Assembly (NCBI RefSeq): GCF_022398315.1
Contig: NZ_JAKEVF010000001.1
Span: forward strand, 432,669 to 496,668
DNA length: 64,000 nt
Source of the DNA: Shewanella sp. Isolate11
GTDB taxonomy: Bacteria; Pseudomonadota; Gammaproteobacteria; Enterobacterales; Shewanellaceae
Reading direction: 5' to 3'
The translations under genes were made by a program, and so were the position numbers. Below the pieces are notes generated by a model that was given only the letters and a program-made list of their open reading frames with translations, had not been told where the DNA came from and ran no database searches. The first letter of the stretch is position 1, and the number at the start of each line of letters is the position of its first letter. Shown here in pieces: positions 52,423-61,982 of the stretch.

Positions 52423-55400
52423 TTAGTGGTTGGCTTCTTGTTGTTTCGGACGCCACCACCAATGGTAGAAGCGGCGTAGGTTAACACTAAAATCATTCAA
52501 AATAATGTATAACACAGGTACCAGAATTAAGGTCACCACAGTGGAGAACAAAATACCGAAGGCTAATGAAGCTGCCATCGGAATCACGATTTGTGCCTGC
52601 AGGCTCTTCTCCATAATGATAGGAACCAGACCCACAAAGGTGGTCATAGAGGTTAAGATAATCGCCCTGAAGCGATAACAGCCGGCGTCAATGGCTGACT
52701 CCACCAGTCCCAATCCCTGTTCTCTGGCGCGGTTAACGAAATCAACCAAAATCAAGGAGTCATTCACCACCACCCCTGCTAATGCCACTATGCCACACAA
52801 GCTCAACACACTCATGGATAACCCAAGAATAAAGTGACCAAACAGGGCACCAATAATACCGAAGGGAATTACTGACATGATGATCAGCGGCTGACTATAA
52901 GATTTCAGTGGAATGGCCATTAAGGCGTAGATGGTAAACATGGCGAAGAAGAAACCTTGCAGTAGCCCAACCATCGCGCTTTGCTCATCGGCACTCCCAC
53001 CGTCTAAATCGGTCGAAATATGAGGATATTTAGCCTGAAGATAGGGGAAGAAATCTTTTTGGATTTCGCCAACCACTTTAGAGGGCTCGACCACATTTTT
53101 ATTGGCACTGGCAACAATGGTGATCGCACGACGTCCATCGACACGGGTGATAGAAGAGTAGGAATCACCTAACTCTATCTTGGCAACCGACGAGAATGGC
53201 ATCAAAGTGCCTTGAGGCGTACGGATCATCATATTTTCTAAGTCGCCGACGGTGCGTCGCTGATCCAATGGATATCGCACCATGACTTTGACTTCTTCTT
53301 TGTTGCGCAAGATACGCTGAGCTTCGAAACCATAGAATCCATAGCGTACTTGGCTCGCTAGATCCGACAAGGTTAAACCTAATGCTTCAGCCTCAGGAGT
53401 AATGGCTAAGCGGATCTCGTGGCTACCAGAGGAGTAGTTATCGAAGATGTCATAAACCCCTTCATAGGTTCTCAGCTTCTGTTTTAGTTCATCAGCCGCT
53501 AACGATAATTGGCTTAGATCGCTCGAGGTCAACCTAAAGGAGATGTCCCCACCGCCTTCGTTAGTGCTGGCATTGATATTGAGCTTTTTAACCGAGATCA
53601 GTTCAGGCAAGGCTTGACGCCATGCAGCAGCAATGGTGACACCATCGACATCGCGATCTTCCCCTTTGGTCAGCTCGGCAAAGATAAATGCAGATGTACG
53701 TGAATTCATGCTGATAAAACTATGATTAACAACAGGGTAGCCATACTTTTCCTGCATCTCATCATTCATGGTGTAGAGTGCATCTTCAATCTCTTTTACC
53801 ACCTTTAAGGTATTGGCTTCAGAGCTACCCACATCCATATCCAGATGAACTTGGATAAAGTCAGATGGGATATCTGGGAAGAATACCCAACGTACTTTAC
53901 CACTGGCGACCAAGGCTATAGACAAGATGAGTACACCGATAAAGGTGGCGACTACGCTATAACGCTGGCGAATACATTTGCCGATAAACGAGCGATAGTT
54001 ATGGTGAATAAAGTGCTGCACCTTGTTGTTAAGCTCAGTCTTAAATCGCACAAAAACATTAGGTTTAGGATTGGGTTTTCTTGGTTTTAAATGAGCTAAG
54101 TGAGCCGGTAAAATTAACTTTGACTCGACGAGTGAGAAAGCCAGACAGAGGATCACCACCAAACCGATGGATTTCCATATAATCGCCATCGGGCCAGAAA
54201 CCATCAACATTGGCATAAAGGCGGCGATGGTAGTCAGTACCCCGAAGGTTGCGGGCATGGCGACTTTTAATGCGCCTTTGACCACATTATCGAGGGAGTG
54301 ACCGTGGTTTTCTATTTCGGTATAGGCGCTTTCCCCAATGACAATGGCGTCATCGACCACTATCCCCAGCACCAGAATAAAGGCAAATAGGGTCAGCATG
54401 TTGATTGACATGGAGAAAGGTTCCAGTGGCATAAGGAACATAGCACCAAGGAAACACACAGGTAGTCCCATCATTACCCAGAACGCCAGTCTCAAATCGA
54501 GGAACAAGGCTAAGATAATGAAGACCAGCAAGGCACCATAAAACATGTTAGATAACATCATGTTTAGGCGACCTTTTAGATAATGGGTTAAGTCGCCCCA
54601 AGTGTCTAATTGCACATTAGCCGGTAGGGTCGCGCGGCGCTTTTCTATGTAATCTTTGACTTGCGCAGAGATATCCAATGCGTTTTGTTTGTCGACGCTG
54701 AGCACTTCAATAATCGCCGCTGGCTTACCATCGAAACGGGTGTAATCTAAGCGCTCTTCAAAGCCATCTTGAATGGTGGCGACCTGAGGCAGCATGATAC
54801 GGCTGCCATCGGGACGAGTGCTAACCACAATTTGCGAAAAGTCATCGGCATTATAGGCTTGGCCTTTGGTACGTAGCAGAATATCGCCATCTTCGGCTTT
54901 AATTGAACCACCTGGAAGATCCAGCGAAGAGTTGCGTACTGCTAGGGCGACGTCGGCAAAACTTAGGCTATATTCACGTAGCTTGTTTTCCGAAAGCTCG
55001 ATACTAATTTCATAATCTCTAACCCCAGTTACTTGGGCACGAGTGACCGCAGGTAGGTTAGTGATCTCTTCACGAACCGTTTTCGCCAGTTCTTTCATTT
55101 CATGCAGATCCATGTCGCCATAGACAGAGACCCAAATGACATTATTTTCTGGTTTTATACGGTAGATATTAGGTTTTTCGATATTCTCAGGGAAAGTCGC
55201 GATGGCATCGATGCGCAGTTTTGCCTCGTCGAGGATCTCTTGCGGGTCGTAGCCATCTTCAACTTCGATACTGACACTGCCGGAGCCTTCACTGGCGACA
55301 GAGGTGATCTTCTTGATGCCAGTAATATCTTGCAGTGCTTCCTCAATTTTGATGTTAATCCCTTCCTCAATTTCCTGCGGTGCAGCGCCGGGGTAGGCAA

Positions 55401-55557
55401 CTGAAATTTGCAGGTAGTTGAGTTCGAAAGAGGGGAAAATCTCTTTATTGATCATAATGGTGCTAAACAGACCACCGACCAGCAAGATGATCATCAGCAA
55501 GTTTGCTGCAACACTATTGCGGGCAAACCAAGCAATTACGCCTTTGTTTGTGTCCAT
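52423..55557 (-). CDS. RND family efflux transporter permease
   Basis: 1044-residue proton-driven inner-membrane pump subunit of the HAE family. TM1 follows a short N-terminus (NSVAANLLMIILLVGGLFST). The first large periplasmic loop contains AYPGAAPQEIEEGINIKIEEAL and the proton-relay TM4 segment is LGIVVDDAIVIGESAYTEIE with two Asp. The second half repeats the plan with a second periplasmic loop and five TMs (SVLSLCGIVALAGVVVNDSLILVDFVN is TM10). The start ATG shares its A with the TAA of the adaptor gene (TAATG), so the two are translationally coupled. No TolC-like gene is present, so an outer-membrane channel must come from elsewhere. Substrate unknown. Confidence 0.93.
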   Translation of the reverse strand: MDTNKGVIAWFARNSVAANLLMIILLVGGLFSTIMINKEIFPSFELNYLQISVAYPGAAPQEIEEGINIKIEEALQDITGIKKITSVASEGSGSVSIEVEDGYDPQEILDEAKLRIDAIATFPENIEKPNIYRIKPENNVIWVSVYGDMDLHEMKELAKTVREEITNLPAVTRAQVTGVRDYEISIELSENKLREYSLSFADVALAVRNSSLDLPGGSIKAEDGDILLRTKGQAYNADDFSQIVVSTRPDGSRIMLPQVATIQDGFEERLDYTRFDGKPAAIIEVLSVDKQNALDISAQVKDYIEKRRATLPANVQLDTWGDLTHYLKGRLNMMLSNMFYGALLVFIILALFLDLRLAFWVMMGLPVCFLGAMFLMPLEPFSMSINMLTLFAFILVLGIVVDDAIVIGESAYTEIENHGHSLDNVVKGALKVAMPATFGVLTTIAAFMPMLMVSGPMAIIWKSIGLVVILCLAFSLVESKLILPAHLAHLKPRKPNPKPNVFVRFKTELNNKVQHFIHHNYRSFIGKCIRQRYSVVATFIGVLILSIALVASGKVRWVFFPDIPSDFIQVHLDMDVGSSEANTLKVVKEIEDALYTMNDEMQEKYGYPVVNHSFISMNSRTSAFIFAELTKGEDRDVDGVTIAAAWRQALPELISVKKLNINASTNEGGGDISFRLTSSDLSQLSLAADELKQKLRTYEGVYDIFDNYSSGSHEIRLAITPEAEALGLTLSDLASQVRYGFYGFEAQRILRNKEEVKVMVRYPLDQRRTVGDLENMMIRTPQGTLMPFSSVAKIELGDSYSSITRVDGRRAITIVASANKNVVEPSKVVGEIQKDFFPYLQAKYPHISTDLDGGSADEQSAMVGLLQGFFFAMFTIYALMAIPLKSYSQPLIIMSVIPFGIIGALFGHFILGLSMSVLSLCGIVALAGVVVNDSLILVDFVNRAREQGLGLVESAIDAGCYRFRAIILTSMTTFVGLVPIIMEKSLQAQIVIPMAASLAFGILFSTVVTLILVPVLYIILNDFSVNLRRFYHWWWRPKQQEANH

Positions 55558-56771
55558 TATTTATCGCCCGCTGCCATTAAGGTGTCATTCGATGCGCCCT
55601 CAGAGTCATCAATGTCAGAGCTGTTTTTTTGCTCGCCAATCACTTTAACAAGCTGGCCAGTGGCCATATTGTTGACATTGGTCAGCGAGATCCGCTCGCC
55701 ATCTTGCAGGCTGCCTTTGATATACACAGAGTCGATATCAGAACGAACAATGTTTACCTGACGAATTTCTAGGGTATTGTCATCTTTTACCACGGCAACG
55801 CGATCTTTTCTCACAACGTGGCGAGGCAGTTTAACGATACCATCTACGGTTCGGCCCTTGATCACTGCGGTGACGAAACTGCCGTATTTCAGTGGTAACT
55901 GGCCGGGAGCCTTGTTGTCTCTCAAATATGGATCTTTAACTTCGGCAACCAGATAGACCATACGGTTTTCAGCGTCGATAACCCCTTCGCTACGAATGAT
56001 TTTACCTTTCCAGGTGACTTGTCGCTCGGCTAGCTCAGTGCTGAGGGTCACTTCGGTATCGGGATTATCAATCGATTCCAGATAAGCTAATTCGTTGTTC
56101 GCAATGGGCAGTCTAACTTCTGCAGTTGCGGTGTCATACAGTTCACCTAAGGTGGTTCCTATGGTGACATATTGGCCAAGGTCCACCGAACGCGCCTTGA
56201 TAATGCCGTCGAAGGGGGCACGGATCACGGTACGCTTTAAGTTACGCTGTGCTCTCTCTAGTGCGGCTTCGGCAAATTTGACGTTGGCTTGTTCTTGCTT
56301 CAACTGAGGAATACGTAACCCCAATTCTGGCGCTGGACCTTTTTGGTAATCTTCCCAATCTTTTTTCGCGACTTCACCCAGGGCTATCTCTTCATCAAGC
56401 TGCGCTCTGGCTTGAGCCAAACTGGCTTGAGCCTGCATTAGATCGGCTTGGTAATCTGACGGTTCAATTTCGGCTAAGGTATCGCCGCGTTTGACTACTC
56501 CGCCAGCAACGAACTTATCAGAGATATGTAGTAAACGTCCTTGTACCTCAGTCACCAAGAAGGTCTTGTATTTCGGCGTGACGACCCCATAAGAGGGGAG
56601 ATTGAGCGAGACCGTTTCTTGTTTCACATCGTATACATCGACGATAGGTACGGGGATTTCATCCTCTTTTTGTTCCGGTGCTTGTTTGGTGCTCATCAAT
56701 AATAGAGCTAGCCCAATAAATACAACTAGGATAATAAGAGGCAGGCTTCTTCGTATAATTATTTTAATCAT
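55557..56771 (-). CDS. RND efflux periplasmic adaptor (membrane fusion protein)
   Basis: 404-residue adaptor. An N-terminal TM helix (about 8-27, SLPLIILVVFIGLALLLMST) is followed by lipoyl and barrel segments (LPSYGVVTPKYKTFLVTEVQG; VKRGDTLAEIEPSDYQ), a helical hairpin rich in Ala/Gln/Glu (about 95-175), the return lipoyl strand (RTVIRAPFDGIIKARSVDLGQYV) and C-terminal barrel and MP domains. The chosen start is ATG at 56771; the frame is open to a TTG at 56837, but the TM helix fits the shorter form. The ribosome binding site is weak. It is the first gene of the operon with the RND permease. Confidence 0.9.
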   Translation of the reverse strand: MIKIIIRRSLPLIILVVFIGLALLLMSTKQAPEQKEDEIPVPIVDVYDVKQETVSLNLPSYGVVTPKYKTFLVTEVQGRLLHISDKFVAGGVVKRGDTLAEIEPSDYQADLMQAQASLAQARAQLDEEIALGEVAKKDWEDYQKGPAPELGLRIPQLKQEQANVKFAEAALERAQRNLKRTVIRAPFDGIIKARSVDLGQYVTIGTTLGELYDTATAEVRLPIANNELAYLESIDNPDTEVTLSTELAERQVTWKGKIIRSEGVIDAENRMVYLVAEVKDPYLRDNKAPGQLPLKYGSFVTAVIKGRTVDGIVKLPRHVVRKDRVAVVKDDNTLEIRQVNIVRSDIDSVYIKGSLQDGERISLTNVNNMATGQLVKVIGEQKNSSDIDDSEGASNDTLMAAGDK

Positions 56772-56946
56772 TGACTTAGTGCTATTCCATGCTGAATTGC
56801 TTGCCTTATAAACTACCAGAGTCTGCCCTTGGGGCAAAAGGATTTTTGTAATTAAAGTGTGACAAGTTTGTGTGCTGAGAGATGGTATAAGGTATTGATA
56901 TTGAAGATGGCTTCAACAACATTGAAGCAGGTTGTTACATTTATTC

Positions 56947-56976
56947 AAAAAAAAACGCCTTAAAAAAGGCGTTTTT
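56947..56976 (-). terminator. Terminator of srmB
   Basis: AACGCCTT (56954-56961) and AAGGCGTT (56966-56973) form the stem. On the minus strand it is followed by nine T residues. Confidence 0.88.
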
Positions 56977-56998
56977 AAATTGCTTAATATCAGCTTGG

Positions 56999-58228
56999 TT
57001 ATTTTTTCTTCTTTAGTGCTTTTTGTTTTTTGCTGACGCTTTTCTCTTTAGCCTTGGTTTTCTTTTTCGAAGGTGGACGAGCCTCTTTATGTTTAGGACG
57101 TAGCTCTTCGATAATACGACGTTTTAACGGTTGCTCGATATAGCGCTCAATTTTGGCGACCACACGCATATCATGGGCTTCGGCCAGTGAAATTGCTGTG
57201 CCCTTGTTACCCGCACGGCCGGTACGACCGATACGGTGAACATAAGTGTCGGCAGAGCGTGGCATGTCGAAGTTAATCACATGGGTAATATCATCCACGT
57301 CGATACCACGAGCGGCCACATCGGTCGCCAGTAACACATTAACTTCGCCCTTGGTGAAACGACCTAATGCTTGGAAGCGCGCTTTTTGTTCCATATCGCC
57401 GCGCATAAAGGCGCAGTCGATACCGACTTGGCGCAGTTGTCCTTCAAGACTAGCAACCACTTCTCGGGTTTTAACGAACACGATGGCGCGTGTAACTTCT
57501 TCACGGTTAAGGATGTTGCATAGCAGTGCAAACTTATGTTCGCGATTATCGGCCAAATGGATCCATTGGTGGATCTTGGCTTTCTCGCTACGAGGAGGCT
57601 TAGTTTCTATGGTCACCGGATTGTTCAACAAGCCTTGAGCAAAACGACTGACTCCACCGCCCTCTAAAGTGGCTGAGAACAACATATTTTGCTTACGGCC
57701 TTGAGCCGCAATAGCGATAGATTGTACTACTGAGCTAAAGCCCATATCCAACATACGATCGGCTTCGTCGATGATTAAGGTTTCGATATCTTGGGGTTCG
57801 AATAGCTCTTTATCCAAATACTCCATCAGACGACCAGGAGTGGCGACTAAGATATCGATATTTTCTTTGAGCGCTTTTTCTTGTGGTGCATAAGGTACAC
57901 CGCCAGTAACAATGGCGATATCCAAATCGAGACCTGTGGCTAAATGGCATGCATATCGGTGGACCTGGCTGGCTAATTCACGAGTTGGCGTCAGGATTAA
58001 TACTCGCGCATTGCCAGAAAAGCGGCGTGGAAAGTCGATCAGGTGTTGCAGTGCTGGCAGCAAGAAACTTGCAGTTTTTCCCGTTCCTGTAGGCGCGCGC
58101 GCAAGAATATCTTGCTGCTCTAGCCCGAGGGGAATGGTCTGTTGCTGAATCGTCGTTGGGGTATTGTGCCCCATAGCCTTGAGTGAGTTGAGTAAGGTTT
58201 CATCAAGGTGAAAATCTTCAAATTGCAT
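56999..58228 (-). CDS. srmB: ATP-dependent RNA helicase SrmB
   Basis: 409-residue DEAD-box helicase involved in assembly of the 50S ribosomal subunit. Q motif TPTTIQQQTIPLGL, motif I APTGTGKTAS, Ia PTRELASQV, Ib GGVPYAP and TPGRL, motif II DEAD (LIIDEADRMLDMGF), motif III SAT, motif V LLATDVAARGID, motif VI HRIGRTGRAG. FDMPRSADTYVHRIGRTG and IERYIEQPLKRRIIEELRP match SrmB and separate it from RhlE/RhlB. The tail is lysine-rich, as in E. coli SrmB. The start is ATG at 58228 (MQFEDFHLDE), not the upstream ATG at 58267, as supported by alignment; the ribosome binding site is weak. Confidence 0.93.
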   Translation of the reverse strand: MQFEDFHLDETLLNSLKAMGHNTPTTIQQQTIPLGLEQQDILARAPTGTGKTASFLLPALQHLIDFPRRFSGNARVLILTPTRELASQVHRYACHLATGLDLDIAIVTGGVPYAPQEKALKENIDILVATPGRLMEYLDKELFEPQDIETLIIDEADRMLDMGFSSVVQSIAIAAQGRKQNMLFSATLEGGGVSRFAQGLLNNPVTIETKPPRSEKAKIHQWIHLADNREHKFALLCNILNREEVTRAIVFVKTREVVASLEGQLRQVGIDCAFMRGDMEQKARFQALGRFTKGEVNVLLATDVAARGIDVDDITHVINFDMPRSADTYVHRIGRTGRAGNKGTAISLAEAHDMRVVAKIERYIEQPLKRRIIEELRPKHKEARPPSKKKTKAKEKSVSKKQKALKKKK

Positions 58229-58322
58229 GCGCAGCGTCTCAATAAATAATAGCGCGGCATTATACAACTAAAACCGTGCCAAGTGCGAGGAGCTCGAAGT
58301 TTAGTTCAGAGGGGAGTTTTTG

Positions 58323-59048
58323 CTACAGCTTTAAATAAAATGCCTGTGTAAGCGCAACCATTTCAGGGCTATAACGACCACAAGGAGTGCGAATAGTTAA
58401 GCTGTGTATCTGCGGCTCGTTTGCCTGTCGTTGATCATCAAGTTGCGCTTGATGTCCCAGGAGCAATAAGTGTCTATGGGGCGTTTTTCCTTCTACGCTG
58501 ATAACATCGACCCGAGTCAGTAGTGCCAGCCGATGCTGATTCAACAAGGAGATAAAGGCACTCAGGCTAGCCGAAGGTAAAATCAGGCTCGCTTGTCCCT
58601 GTTCACTCATGATCTGGCCTATCACTCCAAGTAACGAATCGAAGTCTAAGCTGTCGGTGTGTCTGGCGGTGGCGCGGCGCTGATCTTCCGACTGTGGCCC
58701 ATTGGCGAAGTAGGGCGGATTACACACAATGTGATCAAAGCTATGTTCTGCGGTACTGGCCCAATGCAATACGCTCTGATGTTGTAACTCAATTCGATGG
58801 GCCCAAGGGCTGGCGTCGATATTGCTTTGGCAATCTAACGCGGCGTCGTTATCTATCTCGACGGCAGTGATCTTGGCCTGACTGCGCTGAGCAGCCATTA
58901 GGGATAATAAGCCGCTACCGGCACCGATATCGACAATCCTTTTAGCCTGAGCCAGTGGTGCCCAAGCCCCTAAAACGACGCCATCAGTGCTGACAGCCAT
59001 GCCGCAGCGCGAATCATCTATATGGAATTGTTTAAAACTGAAAGGCAT
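58323..59048 (-). CDS. trmN: tRNA1(Val) (adenine(37)-N6)-methyltransferase
   Basis: 241-residue class I methyltransferase (YfiC family) that makes m6A37 in tRNA-Val1. FSFKQFHIDDSRCGMAVSTDGVVLGAWAPL is the N-terminal signature, VDIGAGSGLLSLMAAQRS is the SAM-binding motif I, and CNPPYFANGP is the NPPY motif IV of N6-adenine methyltransferases. ATG at 59048 is close to the conserved segment; longer starts at 59090 or 59126 are possible. Its C-terminus ends FYLKL. It is adjacent to srmB, as in many gammaproteobacteria. The 451-bp region 59049-59499 holds no other gene that I can see. Confidence 0.92.
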   Translation of the reverse strand: MPFSFKQFHIDDSRCGMAVSTDGVVLGAWAPLAQAKRIVDIGAGSGLLSLMAAQRSQAKITAVEIDNDAALDCQSNIDASPWAHRIELQHQSVLHWASTAEHSFDHIVCNPPYFANGPQSEDQRRATARHTDSLDFDSLLGVIGQIMSEQGQASLILPSASLSAFISLLNQHRLALLTRVDVISVEGKTPHRHLLLLGHQAQLDDQRQANEPQIHSLTIRTPCGRYSPEMVALTQAFYLKL

Positions 59049-59367
59049 GGTGATCGGATATGAGTGAAACGACTCGTCATTGTACGACATCGGCGCGCGA
59101 CTAAACAGCAGATCGATGAGTGTCACTAGTGTTAGTCAGATTCTCTAAGGGGATGTACGCCCAGTTGTAATAGCTGTGATCGGCAGGCGGCTTAGTTGTT
59201 AAATTCTTGCTGTTAATTGGCCTAAACCCAGACCGTTTGCTTGTTAATCTACAGAGAGTTTGCTAATAGTATGGCCTTAATTTAAGGCCAGAAGCCGTAA
59301 ATTAAGCTAGGTAATCGAGTTTGAATGCATTGTTAGCGTCAGTTAATCCTGCTGTTGTTCAAAAAGT

Positions 59368-59382
59368 AATCCAATCTGGATT
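59368..59382. promoter_or_regulatory. Palindrome upstream of brnQ
   Basis: AATCCAATCTGGATT is an inverted repeat (AATCCA / TGGATT) with a 3-nt centre, 118-132 bp before the brnQ start. It could be an operator for a branched-chain amino acid regulator, but I do not recognise it as a known Lrp or LysR site. Confidence 0.35.
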
Positions 59383-59499
59383 AGATTTACCATTAAGTGG
59401 TGTAATTAAATTTTTACACTGAATTTGATTGGGAGCATATCACCTTCCAATATGTAAGTTATTAATATAATTATAAAAGCAGATTAACGAGGCCTTTTT

Positions 59500-60831
59500 G
59501 TGCACAAGAGTAAAATGAGTTTGACCGATACACTGGGTTTGGGGTTTATGACCTTTGCCTTTTTCTTAGGTGCAGGTAACCTGATTTTTCCCCCATTGGC
59601 AGGATTCTTAGCCGGTGAAAATATGCCGCTGGCGATGATTGGCTTCTTACTTACCGCCGTTAGTTTACCTCTGATCACCTTGATTGCCGTGGCGAAAGCT
59701 CAGGGTAAAGTGATGGGCTTATTACCTGCATTTGCGGCAACCGCGTTTGCAATCGCCATCTATATTATTATCGGTCCAGCTTTTGCGGCGCCGCGTGCGG
59801 GCTTAGTGGCTTATGAAATGGGCTTCAAGCCGTTTATTGAAAATAGCGAACAGACCTTCACCTTGGCGGGTATCGTTTTCAATAGCTCACAGTTGCTTTA
59901 TACCTTAGTTTTTTTCGGTATCGCCATGATGTTGTCTCTGTTTCCCGGCAAGTTACTTGATAGCGTTGGTAAAGTCCTTACCCCCATTATGATCGTGTTA
60001 TTGGTTGGCTTGGCACTTTCGGTGCTAATTTTACCTGGCTCTGACGTGGGACAAGCCGTAGGTGAATATCAATCGCACGCCTTGGTGAAAGGAATACTCG
60101 ATGGTTATAACACCATGGATGCCTTGGCTTCGCTGATTTTCGGTATGTTGATTATCGATATTTTACGCAAGAAAGGGGTCGACGAACCCAAAGAGCAGAC
60201 TAAGTATCTTATCCGTGCAGCCTTAATTGCCGCTGCAGGTTTGGCTTTTGTTTATATCTCATTGTTTTTCTTAGGTGCCAGTGCCGGTGAATTAGCCGCA
60301 GGTGCCGACAATGGTGGCGTGATTCTAACGAACTACGTTAATAGCCAGTTTGGTGAGTTAGGACAAATATTATTGGCCGCTGTCGTGACCTTAGCTTGTT
60401 TAACCACTGTCGTAGGTTTAGTGTCTGCCTGCGCCGAATACTTTAATGAGTTGATGCCTAAGCTTTCCTATCGCTTATTGGCTGTGGTGATGAGCGTGAG
60501 CTGTGCGATCGTGGCCAATGTGGGTCTAGCCGAGCTAATTAAAATTAGCATTCCAGTGTTAGTGACCATTTATCCTGTGGCGATTGCCTTGGTCGCTGTG
60601 ACCTACTTAACCGAACGTTTTGCTAAGCCGGAATTGGCCCATCGTGCGGTACTGAGTGTGGCGCTGTTCTTTGGCATCATTGATGGTTTAAGTGCCGCGG
60701 GTTTCGATATGAGCCTGTTTAGTGGTATGCCATTATTTGCCGAAGGTATGGCATGGTTATTACCAACTGCGGTGGCCATTGTGGTTTGTTTATTTATTAA
60801 AGGATCGACGCAACAGACTGCCGTAAATTGA
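59500..60831 (+). CDS. brnQ: Branched-chain amino acid transport system II carrier protein
   Basis: 443-residue inner-membrane symporter for leucine, isoleucine and valine (LIV-II; Na+ or H+ coupled). It shows the BrnQ signature LGLGFMTFAFFLGAGNLIFPP with about twelve TM helices, including YIIIGPAFAAPRAGLVAYEMGF and the segment LACLTTVVGLVSACAEYF. The family is usually 430-440 aa, so the length is normal. The start is GTG at 59500, with GAGG seven bases before it; an ATG at 59515 is an alternative. Single-gene unit closed by a terminator. Confidence 0.94.
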   Translation: MHKSKMSLTDTLGLGFMTFAFFLGAGNLIFPPLAGFLAGENMPLAMIGFLLTAVSLPLITLIAVAKAQGKVMGLLPAFAATAFAIAIYIIIGPAFAAPRAGLVAYEMGFKPFIENSEQTFTLAGIVFNSSQLLYTLVFFGIAMMLSLFPGKLLDSVGKVLTPIMIVLLVGLALSVLILPGSDVGQAVGEYQSHALVKGILDGYNTMDALASLIFGMLIIDILRKKGVDEPKEQTKYLIRAALIAAAGLAFVYISLFFLGASAGELAAGADNGGVILTNYVNSQFGELGQILLAAVVTLACLTTVVGLVSACAEYFNELMPKLSYRLLAVVMSVSCAIVANVGLAELIKISIPVLVTIYPVAIALVAVTYLTERFAKPELAHRAVLSVALFFGIIDGLSAAGFDMSLFSGMPLFAEGMAWLLPTAVAIVVCLFIKGSTQQTAVN

Positions 60832-60859
60832 TCGTCACTTATTTTGTCGCGTAATATAA

Positions 60860-60888
60860 CGGTGTTAACTTGTTAGCACCGTTTTTTT
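60860..60888 (+). terminator. Terminator of brnQ
   Basis: CGGTGTTAAC (60860-60869) and GTTAGCACCG (60872-60881) pair at 9 of 10 positions with a G-T pair, followed by seven T. Confidence 0.87.
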
Positions 60889-60900
60889 ATGGGGGATCCC

Positions 60901-61812
60901 GTGGCAAATAGCCAGAAACACTATCAAATGGATGAGTTAATCGAGCCTTTTCTCGATGACTTGTGGTCTCGCAAGGGGCTGAGTGACAACACCTTGCAGG
61001 CATATCGCAGTGACTTGTGTCATTTTGATAAGTTTGTGCAGACTAAAAAGCGCCGTTTGCTAGATGCCGATCAGCAGTTGATCCGCGATTACCTCAGTGT
61101 TCGGTTCGATAAAGGCTTTGCTAAAACCAGCAGTGCCAGAGTGCTTAGCAGCTTGCGGGCCTTCTATAAATATTTGCTGCTGAAAAAGCAGTTGGCTGTC
61201 GACCCTGTGGCCATGATAAAGCCGCCAAAACTGGCACGAAAGTTACCCGACTCACTCAGCGAGGCCGATGTCGACCGGTTATTAAGTGAACCCAATGTCG
61301 AAGATGCCGTCGAGTGTCGCGACCGTGCCATGTTAGAACTGCTGTATGCCAGTGGTCTGCGGGTGACAGAATTGGTGAGTTTAACCATGGATCAGATGAG
61401 TCTGCGCCAAGGCGTGGTACGGATTATCGGTAAAGGCAGTAAAGAGCGTCTGGTGCCATTAGGAGAAATGGCGGTCAATGAAATTGAAGCCTATTTGGCC
61501 TCGGCGCGTTTTGAGTTATTAAAAGGGCACAGTAGCGACGTGGTGTTTCCCTCCAAGCGTGGCACCATGATGACCAGACAAACCTTCTGGCATCGCATCA
61601 AGCTTTATGCGCTGCGAGCGGGGATCAGTGTGCACCTGTCACCGCATACTCTCAGGCATGCTTTTGCCACCCACCTATTAAATCACGGCGCCGATCTGCG
61701 GGTAGTGCAATTACTGTTGGGGCACAGTGACTTATCGACCACCCAAATCTACACCCATGTGGCGAAAGCCAGACTGTCCCAGCTTCATAAGCAGCATCAT
61801 CCTAGAGGCTAA
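60901..61812 (+). CDS. xerD: Tyrosine recombinase XerD
   Basis: 303-residue site-specific recombinase that resolves chromosome dimers at dif with XerC and FtsK. The SAM-like core-binding domain is at about 10-105 and the catalytic domain after it. The active-site residues R (SGLRVTELV), K (GKGSKERLVP), H and R (SPHTLRHAFATHLL), H (LLGHSDLSTT) and Y (TQIYTHVAKARL) are all present. GTG at 60901 is chosen because GGGGG precedes it and the ATG at 60889 would lie inside the brnQ terminator; ATG at 60928 is another option. It lies upstream of dsbC and recJ, the same order as in E. coli (xerD-dsbC-recJ). Confidence 0.95.
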   Translation: MANSQKHYQMDELIEPFLDDLWSRKGLSDNTLQAYRSDLCHFDKFVQTKKRRLLDADQQLIRDYLSVRFDKGFAKTSSARVLSSLRAFYKYLLLKKQLAVDPVAMIKPPKLARKLPDSLSEADVDRLLSEPNVEDAVECRDRAMLELLYASGLRVTELVSLTMDQMSLRQGVVRIIGKGSKERLVPLGEMAVNEIEAYLASARFELLKGHSSDVVFPSKRGTMMTRQTFWHRIKLYALRAGISVHLSPHTLRHAFATHLLNHGADLRVVQLLLGHSDLSTTQIYTHVAKARLSQLHKQHHPRG

Positions 61813-61982
61813 ATCTAGGCTGCTTAATTTTTGTAACATTTAAATTACTGACTCTAGGTCGCTAAAGCAGGGAATAATTTGCTTTCAATGCAGCGACCAT
61901 GTAACTTTTCAGCCCTTAGTCGGGTCTAATTGTGATGACCCCATAGTGATTTTATTTACGCAAATACTGTACAGGATTTTTC

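Noticed and set aside
59049..59499. Small gene or RNA between trmN and brnQ
   Set aside because: No start with a ribosome binding site, no terminator and no RNA fold that I recognise; only a short palindrome is visible.
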